The notes: generated from the letters alone by a model not told the origin. Positions 1 to 5,763 are shown, counted from the stretch's first letter. The stretch is DNA of 6,505 bases from CAYLLN01 sp036496265 (GCA_036496265.1 DASXLL010000241.1:1-6505), one strand, 5' to 3'. Made by a program: numbers and translations.

Positions 1-24
1 CTTCCGCATCCGCTTCTTGCTCAT
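1..24 (-). CDS. Start of an IS transposase OrfA (partial, 8 residues)
   Basis: The ATG at 24-22 opens a frame reading MSKKRMRK to the window edge. AGGAG-type sequences occur just upstream (around 26-40 on the - strand). A short basic N-terminus at the edge of an IS-like terminus is typical of IS3-family OrfA, the helix-turn-helix subunit that binds the element ends. The product is truncated by the window, so the identification rests on position rather than on protein homology. Confidence 0.4.
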
Positions 25-104
25 GCTCCTGAACTCCTAAAATGGTTCCTCCAGCCCAAGGTTTTACACCTTAAGCTAGCGCCCAATTTTTGGGGTCCAC
101 CTCA
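1..104 (-). mobile_element. IS3-family-like insertion sequence, partial (one terminus)
   Basis: The + strand ends its IS-like part in a GGTCCACCTCA terminus at 94-104. Read on the - strand this begins TGAGGTGGACCCC followed by AAAAATTGG. A TG start and an ACCCC-A-run-TTGG core resemble the ends of IS150-type members of the IS3 family. An open reading frame beginning MSKKRMRK starts 80 bases inside this end, on the - strand, with ribosome-binding sequences in front, which is the usual OrfA placement. Only this end is in the window, so neither the second inverted repeat nor a target duplication can be checked. The family call is inference from the terminus and layout. Confidence 0.55.
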
Positions 105-154
105 ATTGGCCATATCGTTGTCCTTGTGTGGAGGTGAGGTATCAAGAAACGCCA

Positions 155-180
155 CGAGCCAGACAAAAGCGTCTGACTCG
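155..180. repeat. Palindromic extragenic hairpin
   Basis: Arms CGAGCCAGAC (155-164) and GTCTGACTCG (171-180) are complementary at nine of ten positions around the loop AAAAGC. No T-run follows, so it is not a classic intrinsic terminator. It lies between the IS end and the first small gene, in otherwise featureless sequence (105-243). It may be a dispersed palindromic repeat or an RNA hairpin in the leader of the downstream genes; the sequence alone does not decide. Confidence 0.5.
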
Positions 181-243
181 TTAGCGTTGGCAGTGTTCGC
201 GGCTATTTAGCTATGCGTGCCCAAGCGTATCCGTCTGCGGTTC

Positions 244-531
244 ATGCGATACCGTCTTCGCACTCTGATCATTGTGATGCTGGTTGGCGGTCCACTGTGC
301 GATTGGGGATGGAAAGCGTGGACTTCACCGGAATGGGAAGCCTACCGAACCTCGCGGGCGTCCGTCCAAGCATTTCAGGCAAAGCTCGCGTTGTCGAAAA
401 AAGTAGATAACGGTTCAAATTTAACGAAGGCGGGTGTAAGGCACGCGAAATTGAGACTTAACCGCGAGGATGCAAGGGTTCGGAAGCAGTCGATTTTGTA
501 CCGGATGCTCACTCCGTCCATTTCTGAGTAA
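244..531 (+). CDS. Small membrane-anchored planctomycete protein
   Basis: The product is about 95 residues. It opens with MRYRLRTLIIVMLVGG, a short basic stretch running into a hydrophobic segment of about 15 residues, which I recognise from many small planctomycete proteins of unknown function. The rest is charged and probably soluble (WKAWTSPEWEAY, then a Lys/Arg-rich tail that may form a helix). I chose ATG 244 because it puts the basic-hydrophobic motif at the N-terminus. A GTG at 217 would add nine residues (MPKRIRLRF), and neither start has a clear Shine-Dalgarno sequence. The stop is 7 bases before the next gene, suggesting co-transcription. The function is unknown; likely a single-pass membrane protein. 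Confidence 0.6.
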   Translation: MRYRLRTLIIVMLVGGPLCDWGWKAWTSPEWEAYRTSRASVQAFQAKLALSKKVDNGSNLTKAGVRHAKLRLNREDARVRKQSILYRMLTPSISE

Positions 532-538
532 GCGCCCG

Positions 539-691
539 ATGTTCCGCTTCTCAATCCGCGACGTGCTATGGCTGACGGCGCTGGCGGCTATGGCCGTGGC
601 GTGGTGGGTCGATCATTGCCGTTTGGAGTCGCTGGCCCATCGGCTGAAAACTGACTCGCAAATGAGCCTCGCGGTCGATGGGGTTGATTGA
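539..691 (+). CDS. Very small planctomycete membrane protein (RDVLWLT type)
   Basis: The frame encodes 50 residues starting MFRFSIRDVLWLTALAAMAVAWW, the N-terminal signature of a large planctomycete-specific group of small proteins with one transmembrane helix (about residues 9-25) followed by a short coiled-coil-like stretch (HCRLESLAHRLK). ATG 539 is chosen because it places this signature at the N-terminus; an in-frame ATG at 470 would overlap the previous gene. As I recall, members are usually longer in the coiled-coil part, so this copy may be C-terminally shortened, but no obvious frameshifted continuation is visible. It follows the preceding gene by 7 bases and probably shares its transcript. 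Function unknown. Confidence 0.6.
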   Translation: MFRFSIRDVLWLTALAAMAVAWWVDHCRLESLAHRLKTDSQMSLAVDGVD

Positions 692-721
692 GAGTTGGTG
701 CAGCTCTGCGCCGTAGAGCAT

Positions 722-746
722 CGCCGCCCGGCTTCGCGGGCTGGCG
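722..746. terminator. GC-rich hairpin between convergent genes
   Basis: CGCC-GCCCG (722-730) pairs with CGGGC-T-GGCG (737-746) around the loop GCTTCG, giving nine base pairs with one bulged T. It sits between the stop of the + strand small gene (691) and the stop of the - strand exported-protein gene (773), where a bidirectional terminator is expected. There is no T-run on either side, so factor-independent termination is uncertain. Confidence 0.4.
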
Positions 747-772
747 GCGCAACGGGTCGCAAATAGCGATGG

Positions 773-1168
773 CTACTTTGGCGGTGCAGCATCTGGTTTC
801 TTCGTGAATCGCATGTCACGCAGCGGGCGGCCGTCCGGGGAAGTTATGTTTATTGAACGCAGATCTTCGCCAAAAAGAATCGCTAGTTCTTTGCCTTCAA
901 ATACGCCATCCTTCATTTCGATGGCGGCATTTTTCAACACGAAACCGCCCTCCGAGGCTAACAGCATGCTGTCGCACGTAATGATCCACTGATTTGGTTT
1001 CTCTACGGACTGCTCTGGCTGGGCAGGCAGAATCATCATTCCATCTTTCCCCATTGAGCAAAAAAGTTTGAGGCGGCTCGCATCTGGTTGCTTTGGTTCC
1101 TCACCCGTCACCGAACTGAGCGTGGTCGCAATCAAGGCTATTACGCTAAATAGCAATCGGGATCGCAT
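773..1168 (-). CDS. Small exported protein of unknown function
   Basis: The 131-residue product begins MRSRLLFSVIALIATTLSSVTG, a classic Sec signal peptide with probable cleavage near residue 22, before a charged EEPKQPD stretch. The mature part of about 108 residues has two cysteines (about 37 and 65), in LKLFCSM and WIITCDSM. It looks beta-rich, with alternating hydrophobic strands around FVLKNAAIEMKDGVFEGKELAILFG, and ends in a Pro/Lys-rich tail. I recognise no domain; the strand pattern vaguely recalls OstA/LptA-like repeats, but this is weak. The start is well supported: AGGAGAA at 1181-1175 lies 6 bases upstream of the ATG. It is transcribed divergently from the YhfC-like gene. Likely periplasmic or extracellular. 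Confidence 0.7.
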   Translation of the reverse strand: MRSRLLFSVIALIATTLSSVTGEEPKQPDASRLKLFCSMGKDGMMILPAQPEQSVEKPNQWIITCDSMLLASEGGFVLKNAAIEMKDGVFEGKELAILFGEDLRSINITSPDGRPLRDMRFTKKPDAAPPK

Positions 1169-1174
1169 GCCTGG

Positions 1175-1181
1175 TTCTCCT
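1175..1181 (-). promoter_or_regulatory. Shine-Dalgarno of the exported-protein gene
   Basis: The - strand reads AGGAGAA, then 6 bases, then ATG (1168-1166). This strong site fixes the start of the exported protein. The surrounding divergent intergenic region (1169-1331, 163 bases) must hold promoters for both flanking genes, but I could not single out a convincing -35/-10 pair for either. Confidence 0.7.
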
Positions 1182-1331
1182 GTTGGCGGCTGAGTGTAAC
1201 CGCGGCCATTTTCTCGGCATAGTCGATTCTGGCCCTTTTCAGTGTCTGATAAGGAAGGCCCCCAGCATCACAAACCGGGCAAATCTCGATCGTGTGAAAC
1301 TGCCGATGGCTTGGATGGGTAAAAAACGGTA

Positions 1332-2015
1332 ATGAACGACGTGAATCTTTGGGAGATAGCGCTGGCCGGGGTAGGGATGGTGTTGATTGCTGTCGGAGCG
1401 TCAGTCGGCTGGAAGATGATCTCGCACACGGAATGGAAGTGGTTCTGGATTGGAGCCGGACTGTGGGCGGCGGCGGTAACCGTCAAGCTAGTCATTGGTT
1501 TGCTGATGAATGCGGCGGTTCTGGGCTGGCTGAAGGAACATTTGCCCTATGCGGGATTCATCGCGGGTAGCGGGCTATTCATAGGGATTGAATCGAGCGC
1601 TTGTGAAATCGGGTTGACCATCGTTGCGGTGGCCGTTTGGCGGCAGTTTAGCCGCGAGGCGGGGCGGGCGATTGCAATTGGCGTTGGGGCGGGAGCTATC
1701 GAGGCATTTTTGCTAGGTGCAGTTGCGATCGTTTCGGTGGCTGTAGCCGCCAGCGGACTTGCCGTGGGCGAAGAAATATGGAAGGCACTGGCAGAGAACC
1801 AGCAAAAAATGCAATTGGCCTGGCTGATTGGCCCTCTGGAACGGGCGCTGGCTTTGCTCGTCCATGCGTCCAGCCGGGCGCTGGTGTTGCTAGGATTTGG
1901 CCATAGCAGACCGGGGATGGTGTTCGGTGGATTGGCGATTTTCACCGTGGTGGACGGCATTGCGGGGGCGGCGATTGTTGTTAGCAAGACGCATCGCGAT
2001 TTGTCGCCGTGGTAG
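1332..2015 (+). CDS. YhfC-like putative intramembrane glutamic protease, C-terminally truncated
   Basis: The product is 227 residues and almost wholly membrane-embedded, with about six hydrophobic helices at roughly 7-27, 37-60, 73-103, 114-142, 163-190 and 196-218. The motif order fits the YhfC family of predicted intramembrane metalloprotease/glutamic-protease relatives: an ESSACE segment ending in WRQFSRE, then GVGAGAIEAFLLG, then ERALALLVHASSRAL, then a final FTVVDGIAG helix. The conserved Glu of IEA and the Glu, Arg and His of ER...H are the likely functional polar residues (family knowledge). The ATG at 1332 has only a weak purine-rich site in front. The frame ends in TAG at 2013-2015 directly after SPW. 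The reading frame then stays open to 2132 and encodes another hydrophobic helix, so this looks like a recent nonsense mutation. The substrate is unknown. Confidence 0.7.
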   Translation: MNDVNLWEIALAGVGMVLIAVGASVGWKMISHTEWKWFWIGAGLWAAAVTVKLVIGLLMNAAVLGWLKEHLPYAGFIAGSGLFIGIESSACEIGLTIVAVAVWRQFSREAGRAIAIGVGAGAIEAFLLGAVAIVSVAVAASGLAVGEEIWKALAENQQKMQLAWLIGPLERALALLVHASSRALVLLGFGHSRPGMVFGGLAIFTVVDGIAGAAIVVSKTHRDLSPW

Positions 2016-2132
2016 ATTGAGCTGGCCATCGCGCCGCTGGCGCTATTGAGCGTTTTCGTTCTGCGCTGGTGCTATCAGCGGTGGCCGGATCGGTCAGCCG
2101 TGGGCGTCACATTGCCGAAAAGCGACGATTGA
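2016..2132 (+). pseudogene. Stranded C-terminal helix of the YhfC-like gene
   Basis: In frame with the upstream gene and directly after its TAG, 38 sense codons run to TGA at 2130-2132. They start IELAIAPLALLSVFVLRWC and then turn basic and polar (YQRWPDR...LPKSDD). A hydrophobic helix followed by a charged tail is what the missing last transmembrane segment and cytoplasmic end of a YhfC-like protein would look like. The codon before the stop is TGG, and a single TGG-to-TAG change at 2013-2015 would explain the split. It has no start codon or ribosome-binding site of its own. Confidence 0.55.
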
Positions 2133-2176
2133 CTGACGCCTCTGAGCGAGAAAGTATGATGGGAATTTGCTCTGAC

Positions 2177-2203
2177 AGCCGTCGCCGTTGCTGGCGGTCG
2201 GCT
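2177..2203. terminator. Imperfect hairpin downstream of the YhfC-like gene
   Basis: AGCCG (2177-2181) pairs with CGGCT (2199-2203) and CGCC (2183-2186) with GGCG (2193-2196), with small bulges and the loop GTTGCT. It lies between the end of the YhfC-like reading frame and the tRNA promoter, where a terminator would be useful. No T-run follows. Confidence 0.35.
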
Positions 2204-2232
2204 TAAGGCACGTTTGACGGCAAAACGCTCCC

Positions 2233-2261
2233 TTGGACAACCGGCCGTGTCCAGCTATCCT
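2233..2261 (+). promoter_or_regulatory. Sigma70-type promoter of the split tRNA-Phe gene
   Basis: The -35 box TTGGAC (2233-2238) and the -10 box TATCCT (2256-2261) are separated by 17 bases, the optimal spacing. Transcription would begin near 2268, about 8 bases before the mature 5' end of the tRNA, which suits a short leader removed by RNase P. The promoter appears intact although the tRNA it serves is broken, so transcription should run on into the inserted DNA, antisense to the recombinase genes. Confidence 0.55.
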
Positions 2262-2275
2262 GTTTAGGAACCACC

Positions 2276-2313
2276 GGTCAGGTAGCTCAGTTGGTAGAGC
2301 AATGGACTGAAAA
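2276..2313 (+). tRNA. 5' half of tRNA-Phe (GAA), split at the anticodon loop
   Basis: Acceptor strand GGTCAGG (2276-2282), T8-A9, a complete D-arm with stems GCTC (2285-2288) and GAGC (2297-2300) around AGTTGGTA, then the 5' anticodon stem ATGGA (2302-2306) and the seven-base loop CTGAAAA (2307-2313) with anticodon GAA at 2309-2311. The next bases should be TCCAT but are AGCAC, and no T-arm or CCTGACC acceptor strand is found downstream. The gene therefore stops matching exactly at the end of the anticodon loop. The adjacent tyrosine recombinases make this the probable left junction of an integrated element, with the loop as the crossover region. The gene cannot give a working tRNA, so another tRNA-Phe gene must exist. 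Confidence 0.8.
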
Positions 2314-2552
2314 AGCACCGCGAATATGCGGGGTAGTCCTCTCGCAGCCAGTGTTTTATCTGGCGAAACTGCGATTTGTGATCTTTGGGTTGGGACCACC
2401 TAAAACCGCCGAAAAACCCTCTCTGGTCCAGCTACTGGGTGTCAGTGACACCCGCAATTTCTGGCCGTTTGACCGTTTCGCTCGTCAGCCGATGAACATC
2501 ATGGCGTCGAGCTCGGCGGCGATGCTCGGATGGGTGCCGGCCGCGTTAATTC
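2314..2552. other. Element-side att region between the split tRNA and the recombinase operon
   Basis: These 239 bases hold no convincing gene. They begin at the tRNA junction, where a small inverted repeat CCGC-GAATAT-GCGG (2318-2331) lies four bases inside. They also contain a 17-bp palindrome (2437-2453) and a short direct repeat CCGTTT-GA-CCGTTT (2465-2478). This is where recombinase arm or core sites and the operon's terminator would be expected. In the - strand direction there is a GGGTTTTT tract at about 2420-2413, which could help termination. Confidence 0.45.
2437..2453. repeat. 17-bp palindrome near the recombinase operon end
   Basis: GGGTGTCA (2437-2444) and TGACACCC (2446-2453) are exact reverse complements around a single G. 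As RNA, six pairs could form a stem with a five-base loop. It lies about 100 bases beyond the stop of the second recombinase and 124 bases from the tRNA junction. Candidate roles are a recombinase or accessory-factor binding site, or a terminator stem for the recombinase transcript. No T-run is directly adjacent. Confidence 0.5.
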
Positions 2553-3902
2553 CTACAGCCAATCGAGTGCCGCATCGTTTTCGGCTCTAACGACAACACT
2601 CGGCCGAACGTCGGATGTGACAAAGCCTGACGGTTGCGGCATCCGCGAAACACTGTCCCGCAGCGCGGCCACGGCGTTGACGTAGCTATCCTTCGTCACC
2701 GAAAGCGCCGCATGGCCAAGCATGAGCTGTGCCGCTTGGGCATCTTCCTTGAACAGCGTCGTCGCGCAGGTTTTGCGGAGCGTGTGTAATCCAAACTTCG
2801 CATTGCCCATCACTCCGGCCGTCGCCTGAAGCTGTCGGAAGTAGCGACCGAACCATTCCCGCGAAAACGGCCATGGGAAAACCTTCTCTTCATCGGAGCG
2901 AATCGCCAGCAAATGCCGCCGCACGATGTCATTCATCGGCAGCAGCAATCGCTTACGGGATTTCATTATCGCAGCCGGCAGCCTCAGCGTCCCCTCGTGG
3001 AAATCGACGTGACGCCATTCCATCGCAAACAGCGTTCGTCGTCGTAGGCCGACGTTGTAAGCCACCACGAGCAGCGCCCGCCACCATGCCGGCGGATCGA
3101 CGCCTGCCACGCGCGGCGTTTCCATGCTGCCGGCGGCTTCATAGCACGCCGAAAGCAAATCATCCTTCACGATCTTCGGTTCAGGCAATTCCGCCCGCGG
3201 TGGCTTGCAGTACGGCACAACGTCGATGAATCCCGCGCGGTCCCTCGACTTGTGAACAGGCGGGCCGGCGCAGTCGAGAAGGTATTGAATGTGCCGAACG
3301 TACATTCGCACCGTGTGGGCGGATAGCACCTTTACCGTGCTGTACCGCCGTGCGGCCAAAAGCATATCGCGGAAATGGGCCAGCATTTCCGTCGTGACTT
3401 CCGCCAGCGTTGGATTGCCGACGAGCAGTTCAAACCGTCGAATGCACTTGATGTACAAGTCGGTGGTTTCGGGTGAACCGTCGAAGAGCCGTACCGGACG
3501 ATAGTAAGCCTCGAAAAACGAGCGGAGTGTATGCTTCGCCCCGTCCGCTTTTGTTGTGGCTGAATCCGGCATCGGGAATAGATGCTCCCCGCGATCCCGC
3601 AGCCACTTCTCAGCAGCGATGGCGGCGATGCTGTATTCGTCGATAACCGGCAGCATCTTTTCCGTGCCCGCCAATTCGCGGACTTCAGCCACTGTCTGCG
3701 CCATCGCAGCATCAAGGGACTCGTTCCACAGCTTCGCTTGCTTCTTGAGAACAAATCGCAGGCCGTCGATTGTAAGGCCGACTTTTTTGCTAACTGCGGC
3801 CCACGAGAATCCACGAGCCCGCATCTTGGCGGCTTCGACGATCCGAGCCACGTCGAATGGGTTGTGCTCACCACGGCGGTAATAGGGGCGTTTGGCTGCC
3901 AT
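2553..3902 (-). CDS. Tyrosine recombinase/integrase, second of a tandem pair
   Basis: The 449-residue product is predicted to cut and rejoin DNA through a 3'-phosphotyrosine. An N-terminal helix-turn-helix-like segment (about 16-55, with the RARGFSWAAVSKKVG stretch) precedes a SAM-like core-binding domain (about 125-215). The C-terminal catalytic domain (about 245-420) has all six expected residues: Arg287 in YNVGLRRRT, a beta-hairpin Lys (314 or 317) in MKSRK, His373 and Arg376 in HTLRK, His397 in MLGHAAL and nucleophile Tyr407 in DSYVNA. The ATG at 3902-3900 starts 1 base after the stop of the upstream recombinase; only a distant GGAAAGG is available as a ribosome site, so translational coupling is likely. 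Its 3' end faces the split tRNA-Phe, the usual arrangement of an integrase beside its att site. Length is somewhat above that of simple integrases because of the N-terminal module. Confidence 0.9.
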   Translation of the reverse strand: MAAKRPYYRRGEHNPFDVARIVEAAKMRARGFSWAAVSKKVGLTIDGLRFVLKKQAKLWNESLDAAMAQTVAEVRELAGTEKMLPVIDEYSIAAIAAEKWLRDRGEHLFPMPDSATTKADGAKHTLRSFFEAYYRPVRLFDGSPETTDLYIKCIRRFELLVGNPTLAEVTTEMLAHFRDMLLAARRYSTVKVLSAHTVRMYVRHIQYLLDCAGPPVHKSRDRAGFIDVVPYCKPPRAELPEPKIVKDDLLSACYEAAGSMETPRVAGVDPPAWWRALLVVAYNVGLRRRTLFAMEWRHVDFHEGTLRLPAAIMKSRKRLLLPMNDIVRRHLLAIRSDEEKVFPWPFSREWFGRYFRQLQATAGVMGNAKFGLHTLRKTCATTLFKEDAQAAQLMLGHAALSVTKDSYVNAVAALRDSVSRMPQPSGFVTSDVRPSVVVRAENDAALDWL

Positions 3903-3903
3903 G

Positions 3904-5310
3904 TTACGACACCGCCTTTCCGGACAGCACTCTCGCCCGCGGCAGCTTCCGGACTTCCCGGTCGTTGATGTTCAGGGCCACGACAGGCGCCGATTCGGCT
4001 TCGGCCATTGCTGGGCTTCGCCAGGGAATCAGCAACTTGACGGCCTCTCGCACGGTGTAGCGTTTGTCCTCGTAGTGTCGCTCGCTGGTCGCGCTGCTGC
4101 TGTGCATGAGCAGCGGCGAATGACGGCCGGTCATAACCTTCGTCCACGTGTTGTGAGTCACGCGCAGGCCCTGGAGTTTGTGCCGCCGGTCGTCGGGTAT
4201 CTGGGCATCAACGAGAATCTTCCCGTAATGGTGGTAGAACGTGGCCTCCGACTTCTCCCAAGGAAAAACGAGTTCGCGATTCGACCCCGCTATGCGCTCA
4301 AGCAAGTCAACAACTTCCGGCCAGAGCCTGTATGTCGCGGCCTTCAAACCGCCTTTGCGCACCGCGGCCGGGAAGCTTACGGCGCGGGAATTCAAATCAA
4401 CCCACTGCCACTGCAGGGCCAGCGTCGCGCCTCTGCGCTCGGATGTGCAAAAAACGAAGCCGAAGAGGGCGGGCCACCAATAGCGGGCCGGAACGCCGCA
4501 CACGAGACCAGGCCGACATACTGCCGACTCAAACAACCGCCTCAACTGGGACTCGTCCAGGGCCAAGGGCGTTGGCTCCGGGATCGGCGGCAAGCTGAAC
4601 GACGGGCGAGTGCCAATCTCCCCGCGATCGTTCAAAAACCTCCACAGCGCGCGTATCCTTTCCAGGTATGTCCGACCTGTCGTAGTTGAGCCGGGCCCAC
4701 GCTGCAGTTCCCCCATCCATGCAATCAGCGAATCGTCGTCCAGGTCCGCCTCGGTCGGCAAGCGGCCTAAGTGCTTGCCGAAACTGTTGATCGAATAGCG
4801 GTAATGCTTCGCGGTCTTGTCGCTTCGGATATTCGCCTTGCGGCCGAACATTGCCTCCGCGATGGCCCATAGGCTGCGCGTCGGCTTGCTCGGATCGGAT
4901 TGCCTCGGCGGTAGCGGCGTCGGCGGACCAAACGGCTCGGACGCCGCGAGATAGGCCGTGTCCCATCGCTGTCGGTTCTGTGCTCGCCACACCGCTACAT
5001 GGTTGGCGGTAATGCCGAAGTGGGCGGCGATTTCCTCGAGCAATTTGCCTTCCGCGTGCATTCGGGCTGCGGTGTCGATCGATGCGGTGGATACGCGGCC
5101 GGCGCGATGGTGGGGGACTTCGCCGATGAGTGCAACGGCAGCGGCATAGGCTGCGTCCCACTCCGGACGATGATCACGGCGGAAGCAATCGATCGTCGTG
5201 GTGCCAGTGCCGAGTTGTCCGGCAATCGCGTTCCACGACTTACCGTTGGCCCGCATCAGCGTCGCCTGGCGAATCAGTTCGGTCCGTTGGGGGTCGGTGT
5301 ACTTCCTCAT
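3904..5310 (-). CDS. Tyrosine recombinase-like protein with two HTH repeats, first of a tandem pair
   Basis: The 468-residue product carries two similar helix-turn-helix-like modules (about 8-56 and 75-121), each ending in a WD-x-AY motif. A core-binding region (about 145-235) and a C-terminal tyrosine recombinase catalytic domain (about 250-430) follow. Visible catalytic residues are Arg292 in CTSERRGATLAL, a Lys at 319 or 323, Arg383 in LQGLRVTH, His403 in LMHSSSATS and Tyr413 in RHYED. The box II position normally held by His is Gln380, so this partner may be slower or mainly structural. It shares a VFPW segment and the same His-to-Tyr spacing with the downstream recombinase, suggesting ancient duplication. 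The ATG overlaps the stop of the upstream small gene (ATGA), and AGGAGGT (5322-5316) lies 5 bases upstream, giving a well-supported start. The C-terminus has a basic extension of about 40 residues. Confidence 0.88.
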   Translation of the reverse strand: MRKYTDPQRTELIRQATLMRANGKSWNAIAGQLGTGTTTIDCFRRDHRPEWDAAYAAAVALIGEVPHHRAGRVSTASIDTAARMHAEGKLLEEIAAHFGITANHVAVWRAQNRQRWDTAYLAASEPFGPPTPLPPRQSDPSKPTRSLWAIAEAMFGRKANIRSDKTAKHYRYSINSFGKHLGRLPTEADLDDDSLIAWMGELQRGPGSTTTGRTYLERIRALWRFLNDRGEIGTRPSFSLPPIPEPTPLALDESQLRRLFESAVCRPGLVCGVPARYWWPALFGFVFCTSERRGATLALQWQWVDLNSRAVSFPAAVRKGGLKAATYRLWPEVVDLLERIAGSNRELVFPWEKSEATFYHHYGKILVDAQIPDDRRHKLQGLRVTHNTWTKVMTGRHSPLLMHSSSATSERHYEDKRYTVREAVKLLIPWRSPAMAEAESAPVVALNINDREVRKLPRARVLSGKAVS

Positions 5311-5567
5311 GCTGCACCTCCTTCTTCTCGCGGCGCCCGAAGGTCGCGAACTATCGAAAGCAACAACTCGCCCGTGGCGACGTCCGGAGCAGCATCGATG
5401 TAGCCGTTGATTCGATAAGTCAGCAACACGCGAGGCCGCCCCTCATCATCGGCAAAGCGATTGAAGTCAAGTCGGACGCTGTCAGCGCTTTCGAGCAGTC
5501 GATCGCCTGGCGAGGGGCCGAAGAATGCCCGGCGGTCGCTGTGACGGTGGAGCGGATCTGGAAGCAC
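5307..5567 (-). CDS. Small unrecognised protein, first gene of the recombinase operon
   Basis: The product is about 86 residues if translation begins at GTG 5567-5565. I prefer this start because GAGGAG (5579-5574) sits 6 bases upstream. A GTG at 5699 would give 130 residues, but the added part is Arg/Pro/Ser-rich, lacks a ribosome site and does not look protein-like. The body is acidic in the middle (RLDFNRFADDEGRP), followed by a strand-like RVLLTYRINGYI and a helical GELLLSIVRDLRAP. I recognise no domain. Its stop overlaps the start of the 468-residue recombinase as ATGA, and the recombinase's AGGAGGT lies within its last codons, so the two are translationally coupled. Position suggests a recombination accessory or directionality factor, or a regulator of the operon; this is inference from context only. 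Confidence 0.6.
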   Translation of the reverse strand: MLPDPLHRHSDRRAFFGPSPGDRLLESADSVRLDFNRFADDEGRPRVLLTYRINGYIDAAPDVATGELLLSIVRDLRAPREEGGAA

Positions 5568-5763
5568 GGGAATCTCCTCGATGCACGCCGATAGTGCGAA
5601 CGTGCGAACACCAAGCCCGCGCGACTCGTTGCAAGGCGGCCAAGACCGCCCGCGCTCGGTCGCCCGACTCGGCTTCCTTGCCGACACGCGGAGTCGCACA
5701 GGCCCAGAGAACCGAGTGGAAGATGATCGCCGCTTGGTGCGCCGTGACGCTTGTGCGGGCGTG

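Noticed and set aside
213..410. Open frame of 65 codons on the + strand starting at ATG 213
   Set aside because: It overlaps the small planctomycete membrane-protein gene in another frame, and that gene carries the recognisable N-terminal signature.
1547..2029. Open frame of 160 codons on the - strand opposite the YhfC-like gene
   Set aside because: Its Ala/Pro/Ser/Thr-rich sequence is the expected reverse-strand reading of a hydrophobic membrane protein.
2314..2552. Group I or other self-splicing intron within the tRNA-Phe anticodon loop
   Set aside because: Bacterial tRNA introns do sit in the anticodon loop, but no 3' tRNA half with a T-arm or matching acceptor strand follows, and I see no intron core elements.
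3332..4147. Open frame of 271 codons on the - strand across the junction of the two recombinase genes
   Set aside because: It is out of frame with both recombinases, has a low-complexity Arg/Ser/Pro composition and is explained as a shadow of GC-rich coding sequence.
3892..4689. Open frame of 265 codons on the + strand opposite the 468-residue recombinase
   Set aside because: It lies wholly antisense to a gene with clear recombinase motifs, and its composition shows no recognisable domain.
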